64,000 nucleotides of DNA. Source: Hemileia vastatrix. Taxonomy: Eukaryota > Basidiomycota > Pucciniomycetes > Pucciniales > Zaghouaniaceae. The stretch's first letter is position 1, and each line of letters opens with the position of its first letter. The notes under the pieces are model-generated. The model saw only the letters and a program-made list of their open reading frames with translations. It was not told the origin of the DNA and searched no databases. The translations under genes and the position numbers were made by a program. Positions 13,029 through 25,340 of the stretch are shown one piece after another. The stretch lies in assembly GCA_030280995.1 (NCBI GenBank), contig JASXTE010000002.1, forward strand, positions 21,844,683 to 21,908,682, written 5' to 3'.

Positions 13029-13977
13029 AATGATTTTTAAAATCTACAATTATAGAATGGGTCATTTCCATATATGAAGGAGTGGCAGCCAGGATACTAG
13101 ACTTACCCAGTAAATAATTAAATATTTACTAGTGTAGAGATATGCCTTTACCTCTCAAATCTTAGTTATACTTACTTTATAAATTACTTATAATATTTTA
13201 GCTAATAAATAAGTAAAATTAAGTAAATATATAATTAAAATGCTCCCTCAAATTTGATTCCTTGACAGCATCCTCATGAAAGCTGAAAGATCAACTAAAT
13301 GTATAAAAATACTAAAAATTAAAATCAAATATTTCTATTATAAATTGACATATACAGAAAATTTAAGTAAAATCAAATAATTTTAATTAAAATTGACACA
13401 TACAGGTAAATACTGTATATAAGAAAATTCCTTAAAGAATAAAACTTTAAACATTGGAAATTTCTATTTTTTGTGGGTTTTTCTCACTGAGATACTCATT
13501 TATGTAAACTTGTGGTTCCATAATTTCTCTTCTTTTGCTATATAAGGCCTCTAATTTTTGTTGTTACTTTTCATCTCATTCATACTTTAAAAAAATTATT
13601 ATATATAGCTTTAAAAATATTACTACTATTACTACTCTTAGTATTTAAAACTTAGTATCTCTATGACTTTCATTTAATAATAATAATAATCTATTTAACT
13701 TTTCATTGAGTAATAAAATATAAGAGAAATAAATATGTACCAATTCTTGAAATCTTGAGATCCTTCACCTTCATTGCCATTGGACCTCTGGAAATACCAT
13801 CTAAAACAAGAGTGCCCCTTGACAACTTGGAGCCTTTCCAAATAGTTGTTGACCCATTTTTATCTTGACGTCTGCAAATGTAGAATGATTGACTCAAGAA
13901 CCTCTATCATCTTTTTGGATGAATGACTAATTTCAATCATCAAAGGCACATGACTAAATTTTTTTGGCCGCAACTGG
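13029..13977. other. AT-rich spacer with a possible gene-fragment exon
   Basis: 13130-13700 is simple A+T sequence with TTA/AAT runs. On the minus strand 13745-13897 reads as an open stretch (RRQDKNGSTTIWKGSKLS...KVKDLKISRI). It is followed by a usable donor (GTACAT, from about 13740) and is less AT-biased than its surroundings. It may be an exon remnant of a gene or retroelement; I do not recognise it. Confidence 0.3.
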
Positions 13978-15050
13978 TGTGGTCTTCCAACATTGGCAGG
14001 GGCCTTTGTTGTGTGATTTGGCATTGTTTGTGCATGTCTTAATTGACATCTGTTGAGAAATTGGGTATTTTTCTGGTTTTATTCCGTGGATATTGGGTCT
14101 GCGGGTATGTGGGTACTACCATTGGATAGCCCCAGTTTTTCTTTATATTTCATGTCTTGAAGACATTCTTCATATTCTACGTTTTAAGGGGTCATTTCCT
14201 CATTTTTCATTTAAAAAGATAGCTGTTTAATTTTGTTTTTTGTGTTTTACGGGCTAACCTTAAGTCTTAGGTTTAAGTACTTAGTACCATTGGATAGGGC
14301 TAATTTAGCTCTATATTTCATGTCTCAATGTTTTTATAGTGAAATTCTGTGTTTTAAAGGTTTTAGTAGTTGTAGCTAATTTTTCTATGTAGGTTAGGTG
14401 TTTTTATTGGTTTTCTGGCTTCAGGCGGCGCCTCCGACGTTGGGCGGCCTGCCCACCTCTGTTTTAGAAGGTTGGGGAGCGCTTCTGGAGGGTTTTTATT
14501 CAATTTGGCGGGTACAGGCGCCAAATTGGTGGGTGTGCATGGGCTCTTAGATGGTGGTCTGTGTGTACATAGTGAATAAGACAGTTTGGGGCAACCTTAA
14601 TTATCATACAACCATCCGGAGGTGATATCATTGTTCCTCACTCAGTTTTCACTGTTTTCTGGCCACAATTGGCTGTGTTTGTTGCAAGGTTAGTTCTTCA
14701 TTTAACTCAACTTTGGCAACTGTTTTCTCTGTTATAGTCTTGCAAGCTATAGCAAGTATTATTGCTGTCTCTGGTGTGGATTTGCAGCCTACATCAAGTA
14801 TCTTTGCTTTCTCTGGTGTGGACATTGGTCTACATTTCAGTTCTTTGGTTTGGTAGTCTGTCTGGGGACTACTTTCTTGGCTCATCAAGCATTCAAGTGT
14901 ATTGTAAAAGGGGCTTTTGGTAAACAGGAACCAATTTACTGTAGCAGGTAAATCTCACTTATTTTTCTAAAGGGACAGGGGATTTTCTCTCTGGTTTTTC
15001 TCCAACTCCCTTGGTCAAGGCCTATAGCTAGTACTATAGGATTGTCTACA
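13978..15050 (+). mobile_element. 5' LTR of the decayed Ty3/Gypsy element (copy 1)
   Basis: Starts TGTGGTCTTCCAACA and ends GGATTGTCTACA, so the ends are TGT...ACA. A reverse-oriented copy with the same limits lies at 51029-52133, which fixes both boundaries. The gag leader and gag follow directly downstream. TGGGATTGGAACC at 15052-15064 sits where a primer binding site should be, but the matching tRNA is not verified. The repeated phrase 'tctctggtgtggat.tgcagcctacatcaagta' inside is a small internal duplication. Confidence 0.75.
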
Positions 15051-15334
15051 CTGGGATTGGAACCTTTCCCCAAAATTAAGTTTTATATAGACATAATTGT
15101 CCTATATATTTTTAGTGACTATAGCAGTTATTATCTGTAGATCTCACTCTGCATATTTCATATTATACATATAACTTTTCTAACCTGCACTCTGTAGTTG
15201 GCATTAAATTGCTCAAATTACAGGAAAAGGTGTCAGGTATATTTTTTTCCTAGTAGAACAAGATAGAGAATTTTTTTTCTTAGTCCTAGAAGTAATATAA
15301 TTTTAATTATTTAATTAAAAAATTATATTAATTA

Positions 15335-15640
15335 AATATTTCAGTTGAATTTTGGTCCTGATAATTAATATATTATTTTATTACTTCAGTTGACCATTAG
15401 TCCAGGTAATATATAATGACAATATATTATTTAATTAAATCAGTTGAATATTAATCCTAATAAGTAATAATAAATTGGTAATATTATTTTAATTATTTGT
15501 TTAAAAAAATTATGTTAATTAGTTTTTTCAGTTGACCATTGATCCTAATAATTGATATATTTTTATTACTTCAGTTGATTATTAGTACTGGTAATAAATA
15601 TTAAATATATTATTTATTTCAGTGGAATATTAATCCATAT
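15335..15640 (+). repeat. Leader minisatellite (TTCAGTTGA..ATTA.TCC), ~5 copies
   Basis: In the untranslated leader between LTR and gag, 'ttcagttga(c/a)(c/t)att(a/g)(g/a)tcct(g/a)ataat' recurs near 15343, 15387, 15440, 15530, 15573 and 15620, spaced about 45-90 bp. The leader of the intact element (46800-47170) carries similar words in the corresponding orientation (gtcaacca, ttgggactaag), so this AT-rich leader architecture is shared within the lineage. Confidence 0.65.
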
Positions 15641-15748
15641 AATCAAAGACTTAAGTAATTTTAATATTTTTCATTTTGATTATTTCTGAAATAATAATTA
15701 CTAAAAAAATATTAATATTTTTTTCTTTCATCCCAAGTTCTTAAAATA

Positions 15749-16282
15749 ATGGCTAATTTGAGTCTTTCTACAACCCATGAAGAGGAATTGGATCTCATTT
15801 ATTATGACAAAAATTATGTAAGTTCTCCTTTGACTACAAAATCTCTCAAATTAATCAATTATTGAACCAAACAGGATGTAGAAATGCAGGAGGTGGAAAT
15901 CAAGAAGGAACGTCCTCCCCTAGACTCCAAGCCCCAGGTACTTTCCCCAGAAGATCTTCCAAAAGGCTTCAAAATAAAAAAGATTCCAGTACAACAGCAG
16001 GTAAACAATTTGTCAACTCACATCAGGGAGTTGAAATCAGAGAACCTCAAGTTAAATGCAAAGGTAAAGTTTCTAGAAGAAAAAATAAAAAGTATAGAGA
16101 CTCTTCTCCAAGAGAAAAAGAAAACTCTACAAGCAGCAAAACACCCTCCACAGTTGGCTCCTCAGCAACAAGAAAAAGTGGAAGTATCAAAATGGCAGTG
16201 GGACTGGCTGAACACCCAATGGGATACCCTTCAGGCTCAGAAAATGCAACAGCCTCCTCAAGCAGGACCCTCCATCCCCTAA
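15749..16282 (+). CDS. Putative spliced accessory ORF of Ty3 element, copy 1
   Basis: Exon 1 is 15749-15817, starting ATG GCT AAT with 23 codons. A 57-bp intron (15818-15874) has a perfect GTAAGT donor and CAG acceptor. Exon 2 is 15875-16282 and reads DVEMQEVEIKK... with a stop at 16280-16282. The product is about 158 residues: an acidic start, the motif LPKGFKIKKIP, a coiled-coil with NLSTHIRELKSEN, and a tail with W-x-W-D. The same intron, phase and motifs occur in the full-length element at 46073-46754, with conservative changes (K/R, S/T, I/V). A second frame over the same bases (RRSSKRLQNKK) is also shared. The intron also contains an in-frame TGA, so only the spliced form links both parts. 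Expression is inferred; this copy is otherwise dead. Confidence 0.6.
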
Positions 16283-18020
16283 CACTTCAATACAAACCCT
16301 CTTCAACCTTACAAAGGAGAAAGATGAAAGAAATAAAATCACCTTCAAATTGTGCCAAAACCATGGTAAGACCATCCATTGAATCTCAAGTTCCTTTTCT
16401 TGTTACTGATTCAGTTTCTTCAGGTAATTCTGGGATGGGAGATGACACTTTGAACCAGTAGAAGCTGGTTCTAGAAGACATATTAATCAATGTTTTACTC
16501 ATTTAAATACTCCTTTAGTTTTAATTTCTACCTCAATGATAAACCCAGATATGGCTATTATAGATGAATAAATTGATCCTGAAGTATGTGAGACTTCTGA
16601 AAATTACTCTGTCTCTCTCCTGAGAAATTCTCCTGATGTAGAAACTATTAATGATCAATATTTGAGAGACATTATAACCAAAAAAATCAGATAAGTTAAA
16701 ACCTACAATTGACACAAAAATTTAATAGCTTGTCAGCTGAACAAGTTTACCAGGCATTGAAAAGTGAGTTGAATAGGTTTTCTGATATATTTTTTAGATG
16801 CAAGTTAAATTATGAAAAGAAACTTTCTTTCTGGAAAAGTATTAAAAATGATCTATCCAAATTACAAGAGACTATTTCTATCTGTTTCCAAGAACTAGAA
16901 GGTCACAAATTAAACTTGAAAAAACTGAATGACAATTATTCATCTCTGCAAAATAAGAACCAATTATCTTTTGCAACCATCAATGAGACATTAACTAGTA
17001 TTCCAATTGTGAATACTAGGTTAAAAATCAATGAAGAACAATTGAACTCATCGTTATTTTACCAGAAATACTCTGTCACTTCTTTTAAAGAAACTGTTTC
17101 ACAAGCTACTCCAAATGTACCTAAGACAAGTTTCTCTAAATAAAATTAGTACAAGAGAAACCCTTGAATATTTCTGAGTTTCCATCAAAAATTGATGATG
17201 CAGCCTGTTCATCTAAATATGATTTAAAAAATGAAATTATTCTCAAATAGAGAAAATGCAACTTCTTCTTACACAGAAACAAGTAAGCCACAAGGAAATT
17301 ACCTCAAATCAGAAAAATTGGCCTAAACTTGACCAATATCCAACATTTAATGGTGATTCTTCCTCTGATTGGCAGAAATTCATATGAAGAATTTATAATC
17401 TGAAAAACTCTTATAACTTACCAGATGAAATAAATTTGTAAAAATTGATTTCATTGTTTTCCAATGTTTCCCTTATTTGGTATGAATCTATCATTTTGGA
17501 TAATAATGATTACTCTTGGGAGGATTGGAAGAAATTAATTAAAGCATAATTTAGTGGTTCAAAGCTTAGGTTAGCCCAACAAAGGCAGTATGGGGAATAT
17601 AAATATAGCTCATCCTCTACAGAAAAGCCTATTGAGTTCCTGATGAAACTAGTATAAATCCTTAGAGCAATAAATCCAAAGATAAATTATGAAATTTGGA
17701 AGGACAGGATCATTTATAAACTGACAATGTCTTTAAGAGACTTAATTGTTGAAAAAACTGAATACTCAAGGGAGCCTTCTTCTTTTATTAATACTTGTAA
17801 TGAAGTACTTTTCAATAATAGGTATGAGTCTAGGAAGTTCTTCCCAAGACCTTCAGTGGAGAAACCCTCCAACTACAAACAAAAACTTCCAAAGAAAGTT
17901 GGTAAACCTTCTGCCCTTGTTGCACCTAAAAAATATGTGAAAAAAAACTTGCTTTAAATGAGGAAAGACTTGGCAGAAAGACCATTTTTGTGACCAGAAA
18001 ATAAACCTTTTTGAACAAGC
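15862..18020 (+). pseudogene. Decayed gag of Ty3/Gypsy copy 1
   Basis: Segments match the Gag of the intact element in order. The Ser/Lys-rich N-part is at 15862-16461 and a coiled-coil at 16709-17143. The retrotransposon Gag core from about 17320 to 17760 shows WPKLDQYPTF, SSDWQ, SLFSNV, WYES, LRDLIVEKTE. A wrecked zinc-knuckle region lies near 17940-17995. Several in-frame stops (for example TGA after SSDWQKFI and TAA after LIKA) and frame changes break it. It cannot make a full Gag. Confidence 0.85.
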
Positions 18021-18229
18021 AGAGGAGCCTGAAAATGACACAGTTGCATTAGATAATACTTCAAGTGATTGTGCCAGCAGCATTTCTTATGAATCTCAAC
18101 AGGAAATATTGATTCTGGAGGAAGATATACAGTATTTAAATAATATTGACATTGATAGGAATGATTTATCCACAGTTGAAGAAGCTGATATCATAAGAAA
18201 TCTTGAGGACACCACAATAATTATTACCC

Positions 18230-20118
18230 CTCACTAGGCACCAGTCTTAATTAATGGAAAAAACATTGAGGTTTTTTTGATTCTAGAGCTGGAGGAAGTG
18301 TTGTATCTGAAAAAGCACTTGCTTCAGTTGATCAGGATTATAAGTCAAAACTTATGCCTTTCAATTCTGAAAATTGAGGAGGTTATGGCTCTTTATTGTC
18401 TCCCATTGGTAATTACAAAGCTACAGTATTTTTCAAATATAACCATGTATTAGTAAGAGCCATATGTGACTTTGTAGTTATGAAAGATGATTCTTTAAGA
18501 AATTGGTTAATTGTGGGAAATGATATATTAACCAAATATGGCATTAAACTTGATCCCTCAAACCAATACTTCACAATGGAGTTGAATGGGAAGACAATAT
18601 TTAAAATTTCTTCACCTTAAAAATTAATACACCAGGATTGAACACATGTAATTCTGTGTTTCAATATAAAGGAAGATCTACAAATGAAATGTCTGCCCTT
18701 TTGGCTGAAATTGACACAGCTTCTTTTGGAGAACAACTTTATGGTGAGGAAAAAGATTCCATGATTCAGTTGATAAGATCTTTTTCTATGGCCTTTGCTC
18801 ATGGGTCACATGAATTAGGATTTGTCATAGAAGAGGTGAATCTCTCATTATCTTGCCCATATACTGAAATACCACCTATTTTAAAGAAGAAGCCTTATAC
18901 TGCTTCCCCCACAAAGAGAAAATATATTGAAGACAATATCTCTACTCTTTTAAAAATGAATATTATTGAAAAGGTAGTTGAAACACCTAAGCATTGTTTT
19001 ATCTCACCTGTCTTAATTTCTTATGAGAATAACAAAGCCAGGTTATGTGGTGATTATAGAGCATTAAATACTTTTACTGTAGATGATATATATCTTTACC
19101 CAGAATTAGATCTATCCATGCTACCTTACAAGGTGCTAAATATATCAGCTGTCTATATGGTAATAAATGATATCACCAGATACCTGTTGAGAAACATTTA
19201 CAGAATTTTCTATTGATTTCTACTCATATGGGTATTTATAAGTATATTAGGATGCCATATGGCCCAAAAAATTCCCCTTCAGTTTTTCAAAAAGTTATGG
19301 ATAACATATTCCTTCAAGAAATTATTGAAGGATGGTTGTTGATTTGCATTGATTATATCATCATATTCTCCAAAACATTTGAGGACCACCTTAAACACCT
19401 ATGTAAAGTGTTCCATGAAATGGATGAGTTAAATATTACACTTTTTTTGAAATAATTTATAGTTGGCTTTCATTCCTTGAAAGTGATTGGTAATGTTGTC
19501 TCAGGGTTACAGATATGTGTTGACCAGAACAAAGTGGAAGCCATACAACAGGTAAAAACTCCTACTAAATTTAGAGAACTCCAAAGTTTTTTGGGAATGT
19601 GTGGATACTATAAACAATACATAAAAAATTATCAGGTCATAACATTACCCCTAATCTAATTAACTAAGAAAGATTTTGCTTTTGTCTGGAACAGTGAAAG
19701 ACAAAGAGCCTTTGACACCATGAAACAATGTTTGATGTCAGCTCCATATATTGCTTTGCCTGACTTTAATCAACCATTTTTTATACACTGATGCTAATTT
19801 TATTGGCCTTGGTGCTGCTCTACACCAAAAACAAATTATGAATGACAAAGTATCAGAAGTAGTAATTTGTTATATTTCAAGAACCTTGATAAATAGTGAA
19901 TTGAAATATGGTGTCACTCAATTAGAATGTTTAGCTGTAGTGTGGGCTCTAGAAAAGCTTCATTATTACCTAGATGACCAGAAATTTGAACTTGTCACTG
20001 ACTGCAGTGCAGTTGAATCCCTTTTAAACTTGAAAACACCAAACAGACATATGTTCAGATGGCAGTTGGCTGTTCAAGAATACAGAGGGAGAATGACAAT
20101 TATTCATAGGGCTGGTTA
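18230..20118 (+). pseudogene. Decayed protease-RT-RNase H of Ty3/Gypsy copy 1
   Basis: In order: an aspartic protease remnant (near 18275-18310, where the D-S-R-A-G stretch is out of frame and altered), a conserved LFPIGNYK-like block (18396-18620), and the RT. The RT has ARLCGDYRALNT (18.64-19.2 kb) and MGIYKYIRMPYGPKNSPSVFQK, and its catalytic site reads CIDYI instead of YIDD (about 19348). RNase H keeps TDANFIGLGAALHQKQ and TQLECLAVVWALEKLHYYL up to HRAG at 20118. Stops and frameshifts occur at about 18620, 19215, 19455, 19660 and 19790. The integrase is missing: the copy ends abruptly where another retroelement begins. Confidence 0.88.
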
Positions 20119-23100
20119 ATGGGTCACCTGGTGGGGGAGGAGAAGTAAAATAAAAAATGTTATGAGGGTTCTGGTGTGAAAGAAGAGAGTCTAGGTGCAA
20201 GGAATATGGCACAAAATTGTAGGACAAGTATGAAATGGTACTGGGAATGACACGGCTGGACCTGTATAACCCACAAATTAACTGGAAGAAAAAGAAGGTT
20301 TAAATGGGAAGGAAAGGGGATGCTGTCTCTAAAGTATTTACCCCCTTACCCATTCAGGGGTCAGGGGCCCATCCCAATGAGTCTTTTGATGTTCTGTTAT
20401 CATCAGTTAACTTTACACCAGAACTGATGCTTTCTCTTTATTTTAAGCAGCAGGCTGGGGATGGGTCACCAACAGGGAGAGCAATAGAAAATCATAGATG
20501 GAATGAAGCATACCAAGAGGAGGAAAAGGTCCAACAGAGAAGGGGTGAGGCATAGAGAAAGAATTTTCCCCTTGTCCCCTTCAGCTGTAAGGGGACCCTC
20601 CTGGTATTTCTCCTGGTGTTTTATTATCATCAGTAAACTTGCTGCAAGAACTGACACTTTCTCTTGATGCTAAGTTTTAGGACTTGGAGGGGGCTCTGGA
20701 GGAAGAGGAGGAACTGGAATGTGATGCAATAGCATGGAACATATCCACCAGAATTTCAGCTAAGTTCCAGTCCTTGAAGCCAACAAAAATAATCAAGGAA
20801 ATGATCCCTGAAGCCTATTTTGAGTTCTTATTACTGTTTGAAGATGGAGGAGTCAAAACCCTGCCACCTCATTGTCCATAAAACCTTGCCATTTATCAGA
20901 TTCCAGGTGCAACTCCTAAATTCAGCCACATAATCCCATTGTCAATCTTGGAGTCAACAGTGCTAAAAGTGATTATTGATAAAAATTTGAAGAATGTTTT
21001 AATCAGAGAATCAAAATCTACCTTGGTGGCCCCTGTAATCTTTGCAGGTAAAAAAATAGTTAATTTAGACCTTGCATGGATTTCAGAAGGTTTAATGTTC
21101 TGAAAGTTAAAAACAGATAACCCCTTCCACTAATTGGTGAGCTGATTGATAGTCTCCAGGGTGAAGAAGTTTTCACATCCTTAGATATTAGGGCAGATTA
21201 CCATAACATTTGTTTGAAGGAATGTGATGAAAAAAAACTAGCCTTTTGCACTTAATTTGATCATTTTGAATGGTTGGTAATTCCATTTGGTCCATTTAAT
21301 GCACCTTCCACCTTCCACAACTTCACCAATATTATCTTCAGAGATAGGATAAGAATAGATGTGGAAGTTTATCTAGACAACATCTTTTTTTACTCCAGAT
21401 CAATAGAAGGGCACCAGATATGTGTAAAGGACTTTTTTCAGTGCTTGGTAGATGCACAAGTATGGTTAAAACTGGAAAAATGTGTCTTCTCAGTTAGTGA
21501 AATCCCCTAGCTGGGTATAATCATTTTAAATAACAGGGTAAAAATGGACCTGGAGAAATTACAGGCAGTACCAGAATGGCCAACACCAGCATCAGTAAAG
21601 GTGCTCCAGTCATTCCTACACTTTGCAAATTTTTATTGCTGCTTTATAGAAAATTACTCCCACATTTTTCAACCACTGCACAACCTCACAAAAAAGGAAG
21701 CCAAATTCATTTGGAGAGGTAGCCAACAATACATGTTTGACTACCTGAAAAGACAATTTTTGACAGCCCCTATCCTTGTGATCCCCAACTTACTAAAGCC
21801 ATTCTTTCTGGAATGAAACTTCTGAGACTTTGCGATGGGCGCAGTATTATCCCAATATGATGCTTAAAATGTCTTACACCCAGTAGCATATTTTTCATGT
21901 ACATTGTTAGGGGCTGAATTTAACTATGAAATATATGACAAGGATTTGTTGGAACTAGTTGAAGCCATATGCACCTGGTGCCACTATTTGGAAGGAGGAC
22001 CTCACCATTTACAATTTATTATTTACACAGATAATAAAAAACTTAAAACCTTCCTGACCACAAAGAAGTTGACTTTCCAGAAAGCATTTTGGGCAGAACT
22101 TCTATGCAGCATTTATTTTGCTTCTCAATTCAGACCAGGGAAGAAAAGTCTAAAACTAGATGCACTGTCATGGCGTCCTGACTTGTGCCCAGCTTCAGAT
22201 CAGCTACATATTGTTGGAGAAATGCTATTGAAGGGGGACCTTGAAGAGGGGGTAATCCTAAATGAAGTGGAAGTGGCAGATGAAAATTTGATGAAATGGG
22301 TAAGAAGGGGGCAGGAAAAGGCTGATGGAGTGAAGGAGTTGGTGAAGGTGCTATTATCAAAGGAGGTATTGGTAAGGAAAGGATTGGAGGAGTATCACCT
22401 GGAAGGGGAAGCACTATATTGGAATGGGAGGATAGTGGTTCAAAATGATGAAGAGCTCAAGAGGCAGGTGGTCAAATCAAGACATGATTCCCCAATGGCA
22501 GGACACCAAGGATGGCTGAAGACTGTAAAGCTGATGAATTTCAACTTATACTAGAAGTCAATGAGGGCAAACATCCAGTGCTCTGTATCAGCATGTGACC
22601 CTTGCAAGAGAAACAAGGTTAGTCCAACAACAACACCACTAACCCCACTAAATATTCCCAAGCAGCCATGGAAAGAACTCTCTTACAAACTGATAGTAGA
22701 GTTACCCAACTCAAAAGGAAGGAATTCTATTCTCACAGTTGTTGAACACTGAACTAAGATGGTGCACTTTTCCCCCACTACTACAAAGTTTACATCAGAA
22801 AGTATTTCAGACTTAATGGTGGCCCATTTCTGGAAACTACATGGATTACCTGAAAGGGGAAGTCCTTTAAACTCTAAGTTGTTGAAGGCAATGTATGAGC
22901 AACTTAAAATCAAGCCCATTTTGTCAACAATGTGGCATCCGGAGACTGACGTGCATTTGGAGATAGTGAACAAGAAAATTGAATAATACCTGTTCCATTT
23001 TATCAACTATCAGAAAGATGATTGGGTGAAACTGCTACCATTGGCTTAATTCTCATACAAAAACTGGACACATGCCACAACCAGAATGTCACCTTTCTAT

Positions 23101-23720
23101 GTCAACTATGGATACCACCCAACATTCTCAATTGATACACCATAAACATTGCAAGCTCCAGAAGCCAAAGAATGAGTTCAAAAAATACTGAGTGTATGGC
23201 AGGAATCAAAAGTAGTGCACAAGCTATCCCAGAAGTCAATCAGGTGCCATCATGATTAAGGAAAGGCTTAAAATTTGGTGCTACAGGTAAGTGAAAAGGT
23301 TTGGCTAAGCTCACTATTTCTTTCTAAATTATGCCCAAGTGCCAAGCTAGTTCACAAGAAGGTGGACCCATTTAAGGTCAAGGGCAGAATATCTGACTCA
23401 GAATATGAATTGGAACTACCTATTTCAATGATACAAGTGAGCCCAGTGTTCAATATCTCCTTACTTACAAAGAAAAATGAAGACACAATACCAGGGCACC
23501 CAGAAGAACAACAGCACCTGTCCTTGTTGGAAATGAAGAGTAGTTTGAGGTATAAAAGATTATTTCTAAGTGGGTGCACAGAGGGAAGGTTCAGTACCTG
23601 GTGCACTGGAAAGCTTATGGAGTAGGAGATAGTTCTTGGGAGCCAGTAGGTAACTTAGATAATGCTAAGGAGAAGTTGAAGGATTTTGAGAAGAAGTGCA
23701 GTGAGAAGGAGGGGTAAAAA
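20119..23720 (+). pseudogene. Decayed Tf2-like chromovirus pol, 5'-truncated
   Basis: A different Ty3/Gypsy lineage from copy 1. It begins within the protease tail (LGMTRLDLYNPQINWKKK, about 20236-20300). The RT follows: VLIRESKSTLVAPVIFAGKK, SLDIRADYHNI, WLVIPFGPFNAPSTF, and a catalytic site changed to YLDNIFF near 21370. RNase H is at about 21780-22080, with the first catalytic segment spoiled by stops. The integrase has a zinc-binding region and core (HDSPMAGHQGW, CDPCKRNK, then HPETDVHLE at about 22930, degraded). A C-terminal chromodomain (VQYLVHWKAYGVGDSSWEPVGNL, about 23585-23715) is frame-shifted from its integrase. Many in-frame stops make it non-functional. Confidence 0.85.
20310..20690 (+). 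repeat. Two homologous intron-like segments in the Tf2-like relic
   Basis: A block at about 20313-20455 (ggatgctgtctctaaagtatttacccccttacccattcag...tcatcagttaactttacaccagaactgatgctttctcttta) recurs at about 20545-20676 (ggtgaggcatagagaaagaattttccccttgtccccttcag...tcatcagtaaacttgctgcaagaactgacactttctcttga). Both finish in a T-rich tract followed by AG (..ttttaagcag, ..aagttttag), and the second begins with a usable donor (GTGAGG). Confidence 0.5.
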
Positions 23721-23727
23721 GGGGGGA

Positions 23728-24039
23728 TGATAGGATTTAGGTTGATAGGTGAGGAGGAGTAGCACTTTGGGTGCTATGCATTGTAATAGGCAGAAGCAAG
23801 GAATATTGCATAAGGGGGTTTTCATGGGGAAAGTGCTGTGGGGTGCTCCTCATTGGACAGCCTATTTAGTAATCCAGTTGCTTCTTAGTCTCACTGCTTC
23901 ATCAGCATAGTCAGTCCCATCTCACTTTTGGTAGTCCCAACATAGTCAGTCTAGTTAGTCTCACTGCTTAATAGCATAGTAATTCCTGTCTTAGGCTAGC
24001 ATCAGTGCTAGTAGTAGTCTGCCCTCTTAGGTCCTAACA
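23728..24039 (+). mobile_element. 3' LTR of the Tf2-like element, 312 bp
   Basis: Directly after the chromodomain stop comes AAAAAGGGGGGA, a polypurine tract. Next is a segment beginning TGATAGGATTT and ending TCCTAACA, inverted to each other at the tips (TGATAGGA and TGTTAGGA). It contains a small internal duplication (agtcagtcccat / agtcagtctagttagtctcactgctt). The 5' LTR is not in the window because the element is truncated at its 5' side. Confidence 0.75.
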
Positions 24040-24569
24040 CACTATTACTCAAATTCTTTCCTTATTTCTTCTTTTACATCCTTGTGAAAGTCTTTTAACA
24101 TATCTCTTATATTCTTTAAAACATGTATCTTTATTCTTAAAAGAAAGGCTTTGATTAAATAATTAATTTTAATCTGTTCATCTTTTTGTTTTGACCATTT
24201 ATTGTATATGTGTGTAAAATTTATTTTCCACTCAAATTACAAAAAAAAAAGACAATACCCTCCCCTACAATTTACTATGGGAAGGGGCCAGGGTTACCAA
24301 ATTTTTCATTTTTATTTCATAAATTAATAAGTAAACCAATCAAAAAAGATAATAGCAAACTAAAAGTAATGGCATTCAAAATACTACCTGCCAATGAGTT
24401 CTGATATGATCAAAGTCAAAGAATACATTTGGCATGGAATTGTATTTTGAACTCATTCAATCAATTAATTGTTTTAATGATTACCTTTATATAGCAGCAA
24501 GGCCTGGTGGCCCATTACCTAAACTTAATGATTATCTTTAATGACTAATTAATTATAAATTTATGAAAA
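24040..24569. other. AT-rich spacer, nothing recognised
   Basis: No gene is supported. Short A-runs and a cluster of T-rich sequence follow the LTR. Confidence 0.5.
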
Positions 24570-25300
24570 GAAAATGAATCTTTGGAAATCCTTTATTTAC
24601 CATATTTAGCCTCTCCCTCTGATGATTTACTTTCCATTGATCATGGAAAAAAGTTTCAGAAAAGAAAAAAAAAAGAAACCCCAAAAAATTAGTAAAGCAC
24701 TCAGAAACATCTAGGAAACACTTCCAAAGTGATTCCAAAAAAAAAAAAATAGAACAAAAAAAAACTACATAAAATGCTTGGGAATATTCTGGAACTGTTT
24801 CCAAAGTGATTAGAAAGAGAAAAAAAAATTCAGTAAAACACTTTGAAATGCCTCAGAAATGTTTCCAAGGCAAAAAAAAAATAAATACAGAAAACACTCA
24901 AAAACAGTTTGGAAATGTTTTGGAACTGTTTCCAAAGTGATTAGAAAGAAAAAAAAACAAAAGGAAAAAAAAGGTCTGTAAAATGCTTGGAAATGTTTCC
25001 AAAGAAAAAAAAAAACTTATGGAAAATACTTGGAAATGGATTTAAAATAGTCTGGAACTGTTTCCAAAGTGATTAGAAAGAGAAAAAAAAAAGTCAGTAA
25101 AACACTTGGAAACATCTTGGAATCATTTCCAAAAGGGTTTCTGAGGCAAAAAAAAAAAAAAAAAAAACTTTTGGAAAATGCTCAGAAACAGTTTGGAGAC
25201 ATTCTGGAACTGTGTTTCCAAAGTGATTAGAAAGAGAAAAAAAAAGGTCAGTAAAACACTGGGAAATGTCTCAGAAATGTTTCCAAAGCATTTCCAAGAT

Positions 25301-25335
<35 letters not shown>

Positions 25336-25340
25336 TCAGA
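24570..25340. repeat. Purine-rich minisatellite with poly-A tracts
   Basis: The phrase 'cttggaaatgtttccaaagtgattagaaagagaaaaaaaaggtcagtaaaacac' is repeated with variation about six times (near 24640, 24790, 24910, 25060, 25200, 25270). Each unit contains an inverted core (GGAAA..TTTCC) and a run of 8-30 A. Frames on either strand through it are lysine- or phenylalanine-rich by-products. Confidence 0.8.

Noticed and set aside
15052..15064. TGGGATTGGAACC as a confirmed tRNA primer site
   Set aside because: Position and TGG start fit, but the implied tRNA 3' end could not be matched to a known tRNA without a search, so it is mentioned only as a candidate.
21274..21510. Active reverse transcriptase in the Tf2-like relic
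   Set aside because: The catalytic site reads YLDN rather than Y-x-DD and stops lie on both sides.
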